Shown here one piece after another: positions 1 to 13,690 of a DNA stretch of 50,744 nt; position 1 is the stretch's first letter; each line of letters starts with the position of its first letter. The position numbers and the translations under genes were made by a program. This DNA is from Chara braunii (taxonomy: Eukaryota; Streptophyta; Charophyceae; Charales; Characeae), in assembly GCA_003427395.1 (NCBI GenBank), contig BFEA01000566.1, forward strand, positions 985,794 to 1,036,537, in the 5' to 3' direction. The notes under the pieces are model-generated. The model was not told where the DNA came from and ran no database searches. It saw nothing but the letters and a program-made list of their open reading frames with translations.

Positions 1-815
1 GTCAAAGAGAGAATTTGAGAATTATATGTAACTGTGCTTTTCAAATTGTTGATGGCTGGAAAGTGGGAAGTATTTGTTGCGCAGTCTGTTCGTTCGCTTG
101 TTCATTATGTAATCGTGCAATCGTGCGTCTGTCATTTTGTCTTTGGCTCATTGCCTCGCTCCGTCTCTTCTTTCCTTCTGCCGCCTGTCTGCATCCTCGT
201 GTCCATTAATTTGCATATTGTGTTTAATTTATTTTTCCTGCCCCCGCTGCTACGCATCTGGACATCCCTGTGGACCACTTCACCCCATTGTATGAGTTGA
301 CCAGTATCTGTAACGAGTTACGCAGCTGTGTATTAGAAGGGTTTTTTTTTTTTTTTTTTTTTTTCCCCCTTCCCCTAATCTTATAAACTGTAGCACAGTT
401 CCCACCCCGTCCGTACCCTTCTCAATCATACAGCCTTGCACACCTGCTTATGTGATATAAACGATAGCAAGTTCGTTGTTTTTTGTCTTTCTTTTTTTTG
501 CTTTCCCCCCCCAACTGTCAAGTGTATAGCCTTGCATACCTGCTGATTGCAGCAAAGGTTTTCAGGTACAAGCAAATTGGCAACAGCTCCATGAAAAGGG
601 GTGCGTGTTTTGGATCCTTGTCATATTGAAAGAAAGAAAAAAAAGGATGTAGGCATGTCTGAAAAAAAAAGGGATGTAGGCATGTTGCACAATTTTCAAA
701 GAGCTGGTGTCGTACAATTTGCTGGAAGCCAATCGAAGGTTCCATGGGCTATTTGGTCGGGGAGTCGTCCTTCAGGTTAATGATTAGGCCCAAACGCGAC
801 CACACTACTACAATG
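1..815. other. Intergenic, no gene seen
   Basis: T-rich sequence with a poly-T run at about 342-364. The short open frames here are low in complexity and show no recognisable motif. I see no gene or repeat copy. Confidence 0.5.
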
Positions 816-1124
816 CCAGTGCTCAACATCGATGAATCTTTTCACGAAACTGTATAGATTTGTGCTAACCGTGCAAGCTTATCACATTATTGGGGCCTGC
901 AGGCCTGCTAGGTACCCTTGTCGTTGCAAACTTGGGTATCCCTAGTTGTTGCAAGCTTAGGTACCCCTTGCCAGTGCTCAACAGCGATGAATCTGTTCAC
1001 AAAACTGTATAGATTTGTGCTAACCGTGCAAGCTTATCACATTATTGGGGCCTGCAGGCCTGTTAGGTACCCTCGTCGTCGCAAACTTGGGTATCCCTAG
1101 TTGTTGCAAACTTAGGTACCCCTT
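816..1124. repeat. 155-bp tandem repeat, two copies
   Basis: The segment starting CCAGTGCTCAACATCGATG at 816 recurs at 971 with only scattered differences. Within each copy a shorter GGTACCC/GGTATCCC phrase also recurs. The short ORFs across it are products of the repeat. Confidence 0.9.
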
Positions 1125-1312
1125 CCATTTTCCCCGCGTTCTCCTCCTCACTTTGCCTACCAGCTCGCTATTACCAGCCAAGGCCTGGCCGATACTTTTC
1201 CGAGTACCTTTTTTCCCAGTGCCCCCTGGATCTTGTCTATACAAATTCATCACCAAACTACAAATCCTATGGTATGAATTGAACCACTGCTCCTGCCTTC
1301 TGACGCCTCATT

Positions 1313-1392
1313 GGATTGCACTAGAATGGAAGTGACCGGAGCGGCAGTGTGGATTGCACTAGAATGCAAGTGGCCGGAGCGGCAGTGTGGCA
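1313..1392. repeat. 39-bp tandem duplication
   Basis: The phrase beginning GGATTGCACTAGAATG and ending GGAGCGGCAGTGTGG is present twice back to back, with two or three mismatches. Confidence 0.85.
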
Positions 1393-3350
1393 GTTGTGGT
1401 TGACAACTCCGTCCCCCTCCCTCGACAGCAGGAGGCCGTTGTGAAATGAAGCGTCAGGCTCTTGCCTCCGCGACTGAGGTTCGGCATCTCCACGGTTGGG
1501 ATGAAGGCAGGTTCGGTGAAATACATTTGGAGACAAATTGTGGTAAAGTTGCCAGCTCAATTGTTATAATTCCTTCCCGCCCCCCCCCCCCCCCCCCCCC
1601 CCCCCTTTTTGTGCACAGGTTTTTGGTGCAAAAGTCTTGTAGGATTGCAGGGTCGGTGTAAGTCTAGCACTTCTATCAGGGTATCTCAAACTCTGGGCGA
1701 CGTAGTGAGTTCTTATTCATCAAAGTACAGGTGGTTTTGAACCATGTGGGACGCACTTCGTCGAACCTTGAAAGAACTAACCCACCCTGGCCTGCCCATC
1801 CTGAGCATCCAGCTGGCCAAGTCGCTGCAACTCTCATCCGCATATACGTTCTGTTTGGTGCAAATATTTTTGCAGGCAAAAAAAAGAAGTAAAAAAGGGT
1901 TTATTGTTGAATGTTTTTGTATATGGTGGAACTTTACTTCGTGATTTGGCGGGGACTTCTTGTCAATACAGAATCAAACGGGCAGTGGCACCCCCTTTCG
2001 GGTCCTGTAGGTGTTACATTGTACAGCTTTCATATAGGCGCAGGTGTTGGATCGGGGGGAGGTGGTATCAGATCAGCGCTTCATATTTGGCAGAGTCTAG
2101 GTTTGCCAAGCCGAAGAAGAGGAAAGCACTAAACAACAAGCGTGTCTCCAGCCAGTTTTCTCCAAAGCGGCTGCAGGCATGCCGGAACTTTCGGTGGTCT
2201 GCTGCCGGGGGGAAGTGGCTGGCGCTGGCGACTGCTATTTAATTTCATTTGGTGAGTCAGACGATGGGGGGCATGCAACCCGTGCCGCTGGCCCGGCGGA
2301 AAAAAACATCCAGGAGGCATGCAGTGTTGGCCCTTCTGGGAGTGTTATGCGTTCGGGACGGAACGCTGATGGAGAGCTGTATGACGGGAAACTGTCGATT
2401 ACACTTCGAAGTGGCAGAGACCCACCGCTGACCCTTACCCATTTAGGTGTTGCTTTAAATGAAGCTATTGCTTTCTTCACCTTAATATGATGGTTTTCTT
2501 AATTTTGCGGCTCTATTGAAAGCTATGAAACAACTGTGCGGTGGTCTTAAACCACCACTACCCCTTCCGGTCTTAATTTGACTTTCCTGGCCTTGGGGAA
2601 CGGGTTCTTAAGCGGGGGCAGTGACTGGCAGGCGCAGGCGGGTCCGGTCCAAGGATTTTCGATCGCCGACTCTGGCGATTTTTCGGGCTCAGAAGAATTG
2701 ACAAAAAAATCTGAAATTTGAGATCTTGTAGATTAGGTTGTGATCTTTCCAGGAAAAATATAAAAAAATGGAAAAAAAAGAAATAGACCGTGAAGTAAAT
2801 GCCATGCCGATTCGTTGCATTTTCCATTTCTGTCACTCTACCGCGTACGGGCCAACGGGAAAAGTACCCCAACTTCCGCGATTGTTTGCGCTCAGAAGAA
2901 GGGATTCAAAAGTCTGCAAATGTGAGGGGTTTGTCATGATCTTTATAGGGAAAATGTTTATATATATATTCAAATCATTTTAACCGCGAAATAAGTTGTG
3001 GGGGCAATTCGATGCATTTTCAAATTTTGCCATTCCTCCAGTTTCCCCCACTGTGCTACCGGTAGCCGTCATGGACCTGTGCTACCGCTTCCCCCTATTT
3101 TATGACGGCGGGGGTAGTGGTGGCTTAAACTAGAACTTGCACAATATCGTGAACTAGGCTCAAATAGCTGCTTTTGCTCAATTCGGCTCAGATCTTGATG
3201 CTGCCACTCAATATTTATTAAACCGTAGCGCGAGACTAACAGAAGTGTTGAAACAAGACCAATCTCGATGGAAAAGCAAGCTGTTGTTATTTATGCGTCT
3301 GTGAAAGGTTTCTTGGATCGATTTCAGATTTTGCCCGTTCATCTTTTTGA
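1393..3350. other. Intergenic, no gene recognised
   Basis: Contains a poly-C run at 1580-1605. A 103-codon open frame at 2179-2490 (+) overlaps a similar-length frame on the other strand, and neither shows a motif or family resemblance. Nothing else is seen. Confidence 0.4.
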
Positions 3351-3510
3351 CGCTGCTGGGGTGAAATGGCTGGGGGCACCAACCAGAAGAAGGCTGGTCC
3401 CCGTTTCGTCTTTTGGGGGCTGCTGGTGGGGAAATGGCTGGCGGCACCAGCCAGAAGAAGGCCATTGCCCGTGTGTTTTTTTGACGCTGCTGGGGTAAAC
3501 GGGAGGCGCC
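3351..3510. repeat. ~67-bp tandem repeat, 2-3 diverged copies
   Basis: The phrases GCTGCTGGGGTGAAATGG, GCTGCTGGTGGGGAAATGG and GCTGCTGGGGTAAACGGG recur at about 67-bp spacing, each followed by a version of GGCACCAACCAGAAGAAGG. Confidence 0.75.
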
Positions 3511-4610
3511 AACCAGAGCCTCGGGAAACAGTGGCTCGGAAGTACTGGTGGTTTAATTTACGCTTCTTTTTCGCTTCTTTTTTCGACTTAGTTAGTAATC
3601 TAAGGGATTACATGGCCGCCCATAGCTAGTACGGCTGGCCCGTGGGCTGTAGATCTACTACATGCTGCTGAGGCTCTATCTATTAGTGGGGAGCTGGACC
3701 TGCGGGCTAACCGGGGACAGGATGCCATACATACACAATGAGAAGAGTTGCAGTTTCTGAGGACAAACGTCTTTGTTGGCCCTTTTGGAGGCGGGGCGCG
3801 AAGCTTCATCACTTCAGTGCAAATAAAAAACCTGGAAGCTTAGCAGGCATACGCAGGGAAGAAAATGCTAAACCAGCGGTACCTTGCCAAGCTACGCTGC
3901 TTGCACCCGCTGGTGTCAAGAAAGGTTTGTCCTACCAAAGGCTGACGGTGCCTGGCAAAATCGGACAAGGTTTCACACGTTGTATCAAATTAAAACACAT
4001 GCAGGCCCCCGTCATTTCTTTCGAGCTTCAGCCTTGCGGCCGTACTCCGGAGGTGGAGTGTTTAGCGCATTAGCTGGGTCCCTTGTCGAATCGCCCCCTG
4101 AAACTACCGGTTGCAGACCAGGGACCAACACTCAGTGCGGATGTACTGGAGCTTAAGTTGTGATACTAGCTAGAATGGGAAGAAAAAGTGTGGTGAGTCT
4201 GGGAAAGTGGGAAGGTATTGGTATATCCATGGGAAGTTCTACTATTGGAGAGGGTGGAAAGGGGGCAATAGTTTGTGGAATTCTGAAGCTGGCCTGAGAG
4301 ACCGATCATGGTTGTGTTCAACCCCAGGTCATTAAACTGCGAGTAGGGGTGAGCCTCTTTATCTCAACCGTGGAAAATCTTTTGTTGAATGGGCGGGGGC
4401 CATCAAATTACGTGTTTTTGCCTGGCTGAGCCAGCCTTTCCTGTTCGGTGAGTCGAGCCCGGAAAAGGTTAGGAAGGTGTGTTGACTGCCACTTCGAAAC
4501 AAAATAGTTACGAAATATCCTAGCAGTCTACACACCGTCCTTGCTTTCTTCCCGTTTTGTAGGTTACTCTGGCCACCTTTTACTCACCGTGTGGATCAGA
4601 AGTGTCCCAA
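3511..4610. other. Intergenic, no gene recognised
   Basis: Open frames of 87-111 codons overlap in several frames around 3738-4156, with no conserved motif and no splice pattern that I could connect. I see nothing else. Confidence 0.4.
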
Positions 4611-5310
4611 GATGCAGACTTGTGATCTGTTTGTCAATGTCCATGTGCATATTGGCACACGAGGTAGGTATTTGAGCGCCTGCTCCAGTGAGGCTATGAC
4701 CTCATGGTCTTCCCAGGCACAGCTGGCTTGGCCCAAGCTGGCCATGATGATGGCTTAGAACAGCCCAAACTTGGGCAGTACACTGGCTTCTCGGGCAAGC
4801 ACTGAGTCTTATGACTGCCTGATCCAAATAGGCACATCGGATGTAGACTTGTGATCTGTTTGTCAATGTCCACGTGCATATCATTTGACAACGAGGTAGG
4901 TATTTGAGTGTCTGCTCCTGTGAGGCTGTGACCTCATGGTCTTCCCAGGCACAAGTGGTTTGGCCCAATCTGGCCATGATGATGGCTAGACCAGCCCAAA
5001 CTTGGGCAGTACGCTGGCATCTCGGGCAAGCACCGAGTCTTGTGACCGCCTGATCCAAATAGGCACGTTGGACGTGGCGAAATTTTCGGCGCAGCCATGC
5101 TCAGGCCAGCCAGCTCGGCCAGGTGGAAGGTTGGCTAGACACTTCACAGCTGGTTTGTCCCAATCAGCCAGACGTGGACAGTACACCGGCATGGTAAGCA
5201 CCGAGTCTTGTGACCGCCTGATCCAAACAGGCGCAGCGGGTTTGGCCAAATTTGGGCACAGTAATGCTCAGGTCAGCAAACTCGGTCAGTCCAGCCGAAA
5301 GTTCGGCTAG
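4611..5310. repeat. 229-bp tandem repeat, two full and one partial copy
   Basis: The copy starting GATGCAGACTTGTGATCTG at 4611 repeats at 4840. A degenerate third copy from about 5069 keeps the CACCGAGTCTTGTGACCGCC and GATCCAAACAGGCGC segments. The open frames here (87-118 codons) follow the repeat period, so I do not treat them as genes. Confidence 0.9.
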
Positions 5311-5676
5311 ACACTGGTATTGACCCAACAGGCATGGCTCGTTGAAGGTTGTTCTGCTATTCGCTCACCGATGAAGGAGCTGGCTAGGTGTGTGAGGTGT
5401 CAATTGTTTGAACAAAACGCTACATCTCGTATCTCTGTGGCAATCCTCGTTTACCACCATCCCTCTTAAACCACCACTGCAGTCCGTTTTTGGCAAGACT
5501 TTTTTTCGGGGCTTATGTATTGAACCTGCAACGGTAGGGTCGGCACATTGACACGACGGCGTCTATTTGTGAGGCTGCAGAACTCGGTTGAATGCTGGTT
5601 AAACACTGCCGATCGCAATGGTCGGATCATGGGCCAGGATGCTTATAATATGGGCATCCGCAAAATTCCATCATTG

Positions 5677-5851
5677 TGTCACGTCTTGGTTGCATCGTCC
5701 GTTGTGTGGCCGTGAGCTGTTAGCCATCAAAACCAGTGAATGAACACCCTCGTAAGTGTGCCATGTCACGTCTTGGTTGCATCGTCCTTTGTGTGGCCGT
5801 GAGCTGTTAGCCATCAAAACCAGTGAATGAACACCCTCGTAAGTGTGCCAT
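5677..5851. repeat. 87-bp tandem repeat, two copies
   Basis: The unit beginning TGTCACGTCTTGGTTGC occurs at 5677 and 5764 and is nearly identical in both copies, each ending CCCTCGTAAGTGTGCCA. Confidence 0.95.
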
Positions 5852-7690
5852 TTTGACAATGGCGCTTCAAGGAAGAAAACTAGGTTAGCTTGGATATTGT
5901 GTCAACGTGGTTTCCACCCATTCGTTCTAGCAAAGGGTGTATAGATAGTTGTGTTGGAAAATTTTGTTTTACCTCCAACTATGAAGGAAAATTATTTAGA
6001 CAAAGCTTCGGTTTGCTCCTCAATTCTCAGCGCCGGCCTTACCCTAAGTTTTGCAATACGTTTATTAAGTTTTATATGTTTTTTGTGCTTTTATGGAATA
6101 CGTTTGTATGGAAAATTGAACACGGGGGGGGCCAAGGGGAAAAAAAAGTTGCCCAACAAGTATTCACTTTTTTTTGTCCTTCAGGTTTCCAAGTTTTTTC
6201 AATTTATTAGCGGGCATGTCACCTACTGGAAGTCTAGCCAACACCTTGTATATAATTAATACAAACATGATGAAACAGCGAAAAAACCCTCTACCTAACA
6301 AATGGGGCATGATCATCTTATTAAATGAGACATAATTTATTTCATCATCATGGATGGGGGGGTGTCATTGTCTATACACATAAAAAAATATTTATCTATA
6401 ATTATTTGAAATGAAGTCGAAACAGGATGAGTTGCAACAGGCTTACCATCATGACCATTATCTGACATTATTTCCTGTTTTTCAGTACTCCAGAGAGATT
6501 TATGTCCATGGAGCCACTATTTTCCAAGTTGATGTAGAATAAACTGGCACTTAGTGCCACCATCCTTGAAAATGTTATAACACTTGTCTCCTTACTTTGC
6601 AACTCAAGGTTAACGAAATCCTAACATTTATGAGTTGAAAATGTATTAAGATATTAGTTTTGCATTATGGTTATATCTCTTCTTGCAACCGAAGTTTAGC
6701 AACACTTATTAGTAGCACCAACATTGTATACAATTATTATGAAAATCGTTTCTATTGTTTGTAATAGCATTTTAATGAATCCTTTGCCGAGGGCCACCAT
6801 CTATTTGAAAAAGCGAAATATTACCTATATGAAGTTATGTGCGACTTACATCAAAGTAAGCTATTATCTTTTTTTTATTTTTTCTACTTCAATTGCGCAT
6901 TAATAATCGACATCTGCAAACCACATTAATTAGTGGAAAAAGATTTTCATTGCTTATTCATGCCTTCTTTTCAATCAAACAAACATATCAAACTTAATAT
7001 TTGACAGACATTCTTGTAGCCCATATGATAATGTTATATATTCATTGTTACACACTGCATGTTTTCTTTCAATAAGTTCGTCGTATCTAGTACAAATGAA
7101 GTATGACCTTTGTTTTTGGTTCGCATAATTGGACTGTTGGAAAAAGGTAAAAATCTTAATAGTTAATTTCAACCACAAAAGTAATAGTTCCTCCAACACC
7201 AACTAACCACTTCACTGTCTCATAAAAGAAAATTAGCATCGTTTTGAAAATCCCTATCTGTGTAGCACACTGAATATGTTTGGAATTTTTTCGAACGTCA
7301 GAACATGTTCGGGTGTTCAACCGAACGCCTCCCGAATGTGTTCGGTCGAAAAAAACAAACAAACAAACAAATTAGGGTTTTTTTGTTTTGAACGCGAGTG
7401 TGGTTACGAAATTGAGCATACCTGTGAGACCAACGTTGTTTATATTATTATTTTACATAACATTTTTTTTTTCATACATTTTTTTGAAGTTGTTGTTGTT
7501 GTTCGTGTCGTTCTTTTTTATGTTCGCGTTTAGAGAGTTTTGACGCTCGTTTGCGTTCGGGGGCGGTGACCGAACCTGAACACGATGCGAGATAGATCCC
7601 TATCAATCACTATAACCTCCGGACAAGAAAAACTCGTAATCGCAGAACAAGAAAAACTCGTAATCGCAAGAACCGCATAATGATATATTA
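5852..7690. other. AT-rich intergenic, no gene recognised
   Basis: AT-rich with many stops in all frames. A GC-richer patch near 7290-7350 and 7555-7585 contains repeated TTCGGG/CCCGAA words that also occur near 21.6 kb. No gene is seen. Confidence 0.5.
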
Positions 7691-8250
7691 TATATAGCAA
7701 CAGTGTTAAACAAACATTCAAATTACATGTAAATTATTTATGGAGAAAAGTTAAATCCTATCATATTCATATAAATGATTCATTGTGACATAAATTGAGT
7801 GTATGTTTTTTATCCTTATGATATTTTTGTGTCGTAGCTCCATTCCTGAAAGGCTAAAACCCCAGCCCCTTGAGATGGAGAAATCTTTACCATTTAAACC
7901 ACCAGTACCCTATGTATCACCCGTAGCCACGGCCGGAGGATAAAACTTGGCAGGCGGCCGTGATCACAACCGCTTCCTCTCAAAGGCTAAAACCCCAGCC
8001 CCTTGAGATGGAGAAATCTTTACCATTTAAACCACCAGTACCCTATGTATCACCCNTGATCACAACCGCTTCCTCTCAAAGGCTAAAACCCCAGCCCCTT
8101 GAGATGGAGAAATCTTTACCATTTAAACCACCAGTACCCTATGTATCACCCCTAGCCACGGCCGGAGGATCAAACTTGGCAGGCGGCCGTGATCACAGCC
8201 GCTTCCTCTCCGGCCATAGCTGGGTGAGGCCACGACTTTCAAGAATTTTT
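7690..8250. repeat. Interspersed repeat R, first copy, with an internal triplication and a gap base
   Basis: The segment starting near GGCTAAAACCCCAGCCCC occurs at about 7850, 7983 and 8079, each followed by GAGATGGAGAAATCTTTACC. The single N at 8056 falls inside the triplication, so copy number may be an assembly artefact. The whole block, including its AT-rich left part, resembles 9885-10165 at lower identity. Confidence 0.8.
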
Positions 8251-8334
8251 TTAGAGTAATAAAAATTCTCAAAAATAAAAATAAAAAATGATGCTGTATT
8301 GCAATTATTATCATTACTTTTTTTAGACTTCGTA

Positions 8335-8695
8335 TCCAGGCTACCAGAGTGGCCCGGGGTCACTTGCCCGACCGGGCCATAAAAATAAAAATAATAAAAA
8401 TAAAAATAATAAAAATAAAAATAATAAAAATAAAAATAATAAAAATAAAAATAATAAAAATAAAAATAATATAATAAAAATAATATTTTTAAACTTTTAT
8501 TTTTATTTTAAAATTGGGAAAGAATTTCGATGTGACGCTGAGGCAAAATTTGTTCAGTTTATTTTTTTGCAGTACATAGTTGTTTTTTGGATTTTTGGGT
8601 TTTTTTTTTTTTTTTTTTTTTTGGGAGTCCTTGCACGGGCTAGTCAACCGGTATGCGGGCGGGCTGGTTGGTACCCTAGCTTCGTATTTGAATTT
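8335..8695. mobile_element. AT-rich element with GC-rich ends, copy 1
   Basis: The left end reads GGCTACCAGAGTGGCC, then GGGGTCACTTGC. The right end reads AGTCCTTGCACGGGCTAG, then a GGTACCCTAGC terminus. The interior is AT-rich and includes an ATAAAAATAAAAATA-type tandem array at about 8382-8480. The same two ends flank a similar interior in inverted orientation at 20235-20528. No coding capacity is seen, so it behaves like a non-autonomous DNA transposon. Confidence 0.6.
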
Positions 8696-9172
8696 GAAAA
8701 TGTAAAAGCGAATTTTTCTAAGAAAAACCTGGTTATCGTTTTTTTATTAAGAAAAACTATAAAACTTAAGTGTTGTTGTTTTTTCTAATTCAGTAAAGTT
8801 TTTGGATATGAATACTGGTAAAAGTTTTCAGTTGATTTTTCCCTATAACATATTTTGTGTTCATAAATTTTTTAATTTGTTTTTTTTTATTGTTTTCATG
8901 TCCGCGATAGCCAGTACCCACCGCCGAAGGTGTTAGCGCAACGGCCTACCGTGCGGTGCTATATCTATTAACGGAAGAAGGCGCCTAAAAACTGGATAGG
9001 CAGTGGTGGTTCAAACCACCATTACTTCCGAGCCTATCTCGTCGACCCTGGTTTTCACTGCGCACCAAGTTTTGTTGAGCTTGCAGTCCATTTTGTTATT
9101 TTTTCTGGAACTCTTATGAAAGGAAAAGAAAAAAAAAACACGGCTAAACTTTTAAAAAACGATGGGCGTACG

Positions 9173-9206
<34 letters not shown>

Positions 9207-9884
9207 GAAATGGCACTAGGTATATATCTATCTCAAAGTTGTTATGTGAGTATGCCATGAGGGATCCTGATGAACCACGCAAATATACTTGCATTTGACA
9301 ATGAAAAAAAAAGTGACATTTTCAAATGCTTCTCCTTTGTGACTCAGGACCATGGGAAAAAAAAATAAAAAAAATAAAAATTGAACTAAACTTAGGGTTG
9401 TAAAGCGGGTTTATATATTTTGCATAGTAGTAGTGTGGTCATTCCATCATCCGCAAAGTGTTAACAGCCCATGCAGTGCGCTGTGCTTCCTTGCAGCGCA
9501 CTAAAACAAATAAAGGAAAGGAAACGAAAAAAAAAGCAGCGAAAGTCTGAGAATTACGACAAGAGGATTTAGTGTCTTCTGAATTTTTGTGTGAGTATAA
9601 CTTCGTCTAGGACCTTATAAAATTTCATCTTTTGTGTGTTTTTTAGCTTTTCGAATGGGTATACGAAGTGCAACTGATAAACCTCTACAAACCCTCGAAC
9701 CGTTCGGGAAAAGTGGGAAAACTTACAATATCTATGTACCCATTTTCCAAAAGTGAAAGAGGTAGTGTTGGTTAAATACCCTCTCTTAAGTGTAATATTA
9801 TTTCAAACATTTATCTTACATATGATTGAATATCGCGAAACTAAGCGAAACTCCACTTACACCATGACAAAGGTTCATATACAT
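8696..9884. other. Intergenic, no gene recognised
   Basis: Contains a poly-A run near 9174-9203 and AT-rich sequence. Open frames crossing the poly-A run are low complexity. Confidence 0.5.
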
Positions 9885-10165
9885 CGCAACAATGTTTAAT
9901 AAACTTTCAAAGTACATACTTGATTATTCATAGAGAAGAGTTAGAGTTTATTATTCATTATGAATTATTTTTTATTACATAAATAAAACTATATATCCTT
10001 TATCCTTATAATATTCTTTGTGCTCTAGCATCATTCCTAAAACACTAAGACCGTTGTCCCTCGAAGCGGAGAAATCTTAACCATTCAAATCGTTAGTACC
10101 TATCACATTTTGAGACGTTAACGTAGCGGATGAATCTGTCAATCATGCCGGATTTATTCGCGTAA
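9885..10165. repeat. Interspersed repeat R, second diverged copy
   Basis: Shares order and wording with 7690-8000: an AT-rich stretch ending TTATCCTTATAATATT, then a CATTCCTAAAACACTAAG segment, then GAGAAATCTTAACCATT. Divergence is clearly higher than among the internal copies of the first block. Confidence 0.6.
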
Positions 10166-11057
10166 GATGGGGATTAAGAAGCTGATAGGTGGTCTTCGTT
10201 TAATAACCTTTCTCCCAATATTTACTTCTCTTTGAACATTTATCTTACCCATGATTGAATATCAAAAAACTAAGCAAACCCCCAGTTAAACATTGTTTGT
10301 CTTTCACATATGGCGATTTTGTGCGATGAGATATTACTTGAAAATTACTAGTAACGTCAAAGTGAGGTCAGTAATGTTCAAACAACTGCCGATAAAATTT
10401 GTCGACAACAACCGTTGTTGATCCTAACTTGCAAAAATTCTTTACGAATGCAGTATATATTATATTTCGAAATAGGACATCAATGTGAAGCTAGTACCCG
10501 TTTAAACCATTGTGAACCGTGTCTTTACATAAACCATTTCGAATATAAAGAATATCTGAAATCAATTAATAAGGATGTCGTGAAAATATCGTAACAAGTA
10601 CTCACAACAAACAATAATTTATAATGGAAGTAATGCCAAACTAATTTACAGAATAATAATACAAAGACACTACAATAAGTGTCAATAATAATATATTTTT
10701 TTCGCATTTATTTTATACATACCACTCTTTAAGAGGAAGAAATTATTGTTTATAACCAATATTCGACTGTTCGGGCACCTGGGCGTGCAAAGGGAAAAAA
10801 AAAAAAAAAAAAAAAGGTTTGTTACGTTTTCTTAGATCACCCGAAATTTGTTTTTGTTTTTTTTTTGCAAGTTGACTTTCAAGGGAGGGAGGGGGGGGAG
10901 GTATAAGCTGGTTTTAAAGGGGTGAAAAGAATTTAAAAAAGAGTGTCTTAGTGTGATTTTGTTATTTGTTTTTATCTTCGATTTTGTGAGGAATTCTAAA
11001 ATAACCCTCAAACAAAAATCGTTTGTCTTGCAATTTTATATAACATATTTCTTTTAT

Positions 11058-11091
<34 letters not shown>

Positions 11092-13690
11092 GGTGATGCT
11101 TGGAACCTTGCCAGGGAAGAAGACCAGTTGGACACCCGGTAAAACAGCCTAGCAATTGACTTTATTGTAACCTTCCACCATTTTTATAGAAAGTACATGG
11201 ATGAATATTCCTCCTAATGTAAATATAATATGTTGCTCCAACAAAAGGAAAAATAACATCATTTTATTACCTAATCGCCTTTATGAAATAAAAATAATTA
11301 ATTGATCTTTGTTATCCATCAAGAAAGTAGTAACAAGCGAAACATAAATTCAAATGTTATAACAAAAGTCACAAAAGGGGGATTTTATGAATAAAGACTA
11401 TTGAAAGAAACTCCTCTCATATATCTATTATTTTGTTGGTTAGATAATCTACCATTGATCACTTTTATGACTTACCTTCCTGAGGGAAAATAATTTATTA
11501 AGTTTGACTTACAACTTACAACTTATCTCACTTACATTATTTTAAATAATTTTTATTTTTATTTTTTTGTTAAAGTTTCACAAATCGGTTGATTAATATG
11601 ATTGCTATTTTATAAACGTTTGTAATCAATTATTGTTCTCTCATGTGCTTTATCATTTCGAGGATTAATTTTGTGCCAAATTTCTAATGTATTTTGTTAC
11701 GGGGTTTATAAAACGTCACAATTTATGTTTTTCATAATTTTTCACAGCTTGTTCACTATAATGGTTGTACACCTTCCCCAATCCCCAGCTCGTCATGCCT
11801 TGGATTTCCTTCAGAATCATCAACAATATTGGTCAATCACCAACTCTCTCCATATTTTACCTATACCCTTCAAGCTTGCAAACGTTTTTTTATACCACCA
11901 TCACCGCTTGCCATTATTGAAGCAAAAAAATCATCTGCTTCTTTTTTAAACTCTGAATAACCGAGTTCCTAACTTTTAATATTTATTATTTTATCCTATC
12001 AAAGAGACAAAGATAATAATAATACCTTTCCTTCCTTTCTTTTCCATCACCAGATGAATATTTTTTCAATTAGCGAAATGGAATGACAACTTCTTATTTC
12101 GTGCATACATTCCTCAATTTTCAGTTAAACTAAAATCAACATCTTTAAATTTTTCAAGATTTTGGAGTGGTCATGGAAGATGATGACCATGTATTTTTCT
12201 TGTTAGGTTGCTTATGCAAGATTATCAACCCCTTACCATTGTTTGGTGGAATGACCTTACAAGAGAAGTAACCTCATAAGTTCGTGTTGAGGCATTGTCG
12301 AATAAACGTAATCGTACAAGTACTCTCTCAGGTGTTAGGCGTAAACGTATTTCTTTCATATGCCCTATTCTCCCCAACCACTCATGATGTACCCCATAAT
12401 ATTGTACTTTGAGTTTCCTTAAGTAGTTCAAGCAATATCTAATGTGCTGACTCTCGTAGGTCTAGGTTTAACCCTATGACATTTGGGGGATACCGTAGGT
12501 ACTTCCACCTAACGCAACTACCCTTAACCTATGCGTTGAGTTCGCATATGAACTATGCATCTCTGCTTGTGCATGCGAAAACCTCAGTTTGTATCAACGA
12601 TTTAAGATCACAGTCTTTGCCTTCAATGGTTGGCCCTCACAACATATGTTTTAGTAACAATTGAAATCCCCTAGTCCCTAAACTCGTTTCAGGTTAATCA
12701 ACTGACTTCCTCTATCCACTTTTAGTTTTTAAGATAATTTACCTCGCTTTCGTTATCCACAAGATCCACATAATTACTTAACAATAATTTATAATTTTCA
12801 ATCCTGAAAAAATAATCGTTGTTTTTCATCATCAATTGACTTCGTTATTCAGTCTTAATCATCAAGAGAGGTTGCCTCGTCCCCATCGTTGAGTAGGGTC
12901 TTACAATATTTATCCCCAACAATTCACTTTCCAACAGAAAATGCCCAATATCGACCTTAAGTTGGATTACACTAGGCTTGAGGACAAGTATGTGCAGCGG
13001 GTGTTAAACTAACACCAAGTCGACTCACACAGAAAAGGATGAGGGTCGAATAGAGTTGAACTTTCAAACTCTACACCATGGCTCTAACAAATTCGAATAC
13101 CATGTCTTTATTTAACTTTCAATGTCACACAAGGAGGTTAGATGAAAGGAAATGAAAAAGGTCTTGAAGCATCCTATTACTCGTTCATCCTCCTGTTTCC
13201 CATCTATAGCTATAGTGCAATCCTCTCTTTCTTTCCCTTAAACCTCAAGTGTGTTCAAGCCTTGTTTTCCCAATGTCAATTCCTGCTGCGCGCCAAGTTT
13301 CAGCATACGTGAAAATTTACATTATTTCACTAACGTTGCCAATCTATTCTCTTCAATAGATGGATTCTTCATGATGCGTTGATGAGTCCCAACACGTAAA
13401 CATATCGCAAGATTGCACATCGCATGTGCCCTCAAGAATTGAAAAAATGACACACTTGCAAGTGCAGTAAAATGTGGGAGATATGCGAGGGCTTTTGGCA
13501 TAAATGGTCGGCAGTTCGACGAAAAAAAATACAGGTCTCAACTTTGATAATTTTTCGCAATCCTTCTTTTCTGCAACGGAATCTGAAATAAATCAGGCAT
13601 GTAGGTTAGATGTCGAGGTTTCCAAAAAAAATATCTACATGTTAAATAAATGCAACTTTGGTTGTAAACTTTTGCATTTTTATAACTTTT
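10166..13690. other. AT-rich intergenic, no gene recognised
   Basis: Long AT-rich stretch with poly-A (about 10796-10815) and poly-T (about 11061-11088) runs and only short open frames. A segment near 13050-13110 has a word on the minus strand faintly like a tRNA primer-binding site, but I could not find paired long terminal repeats. Nothing else can be supported. Confidence 0.45.

Noticed and set aside
4702-5310. Open frames of 87-118 codons at 4.7-5.3 kb
   Set aside because: They follow the 229-bp tandem repeat and occur on both strands.
13050-13110. Primer-binding site of a minus-strand LTR retrotransposon
   Set aside because: The match to an initiator-tRNA site is interrupted and no paired long terminal repeats were found.
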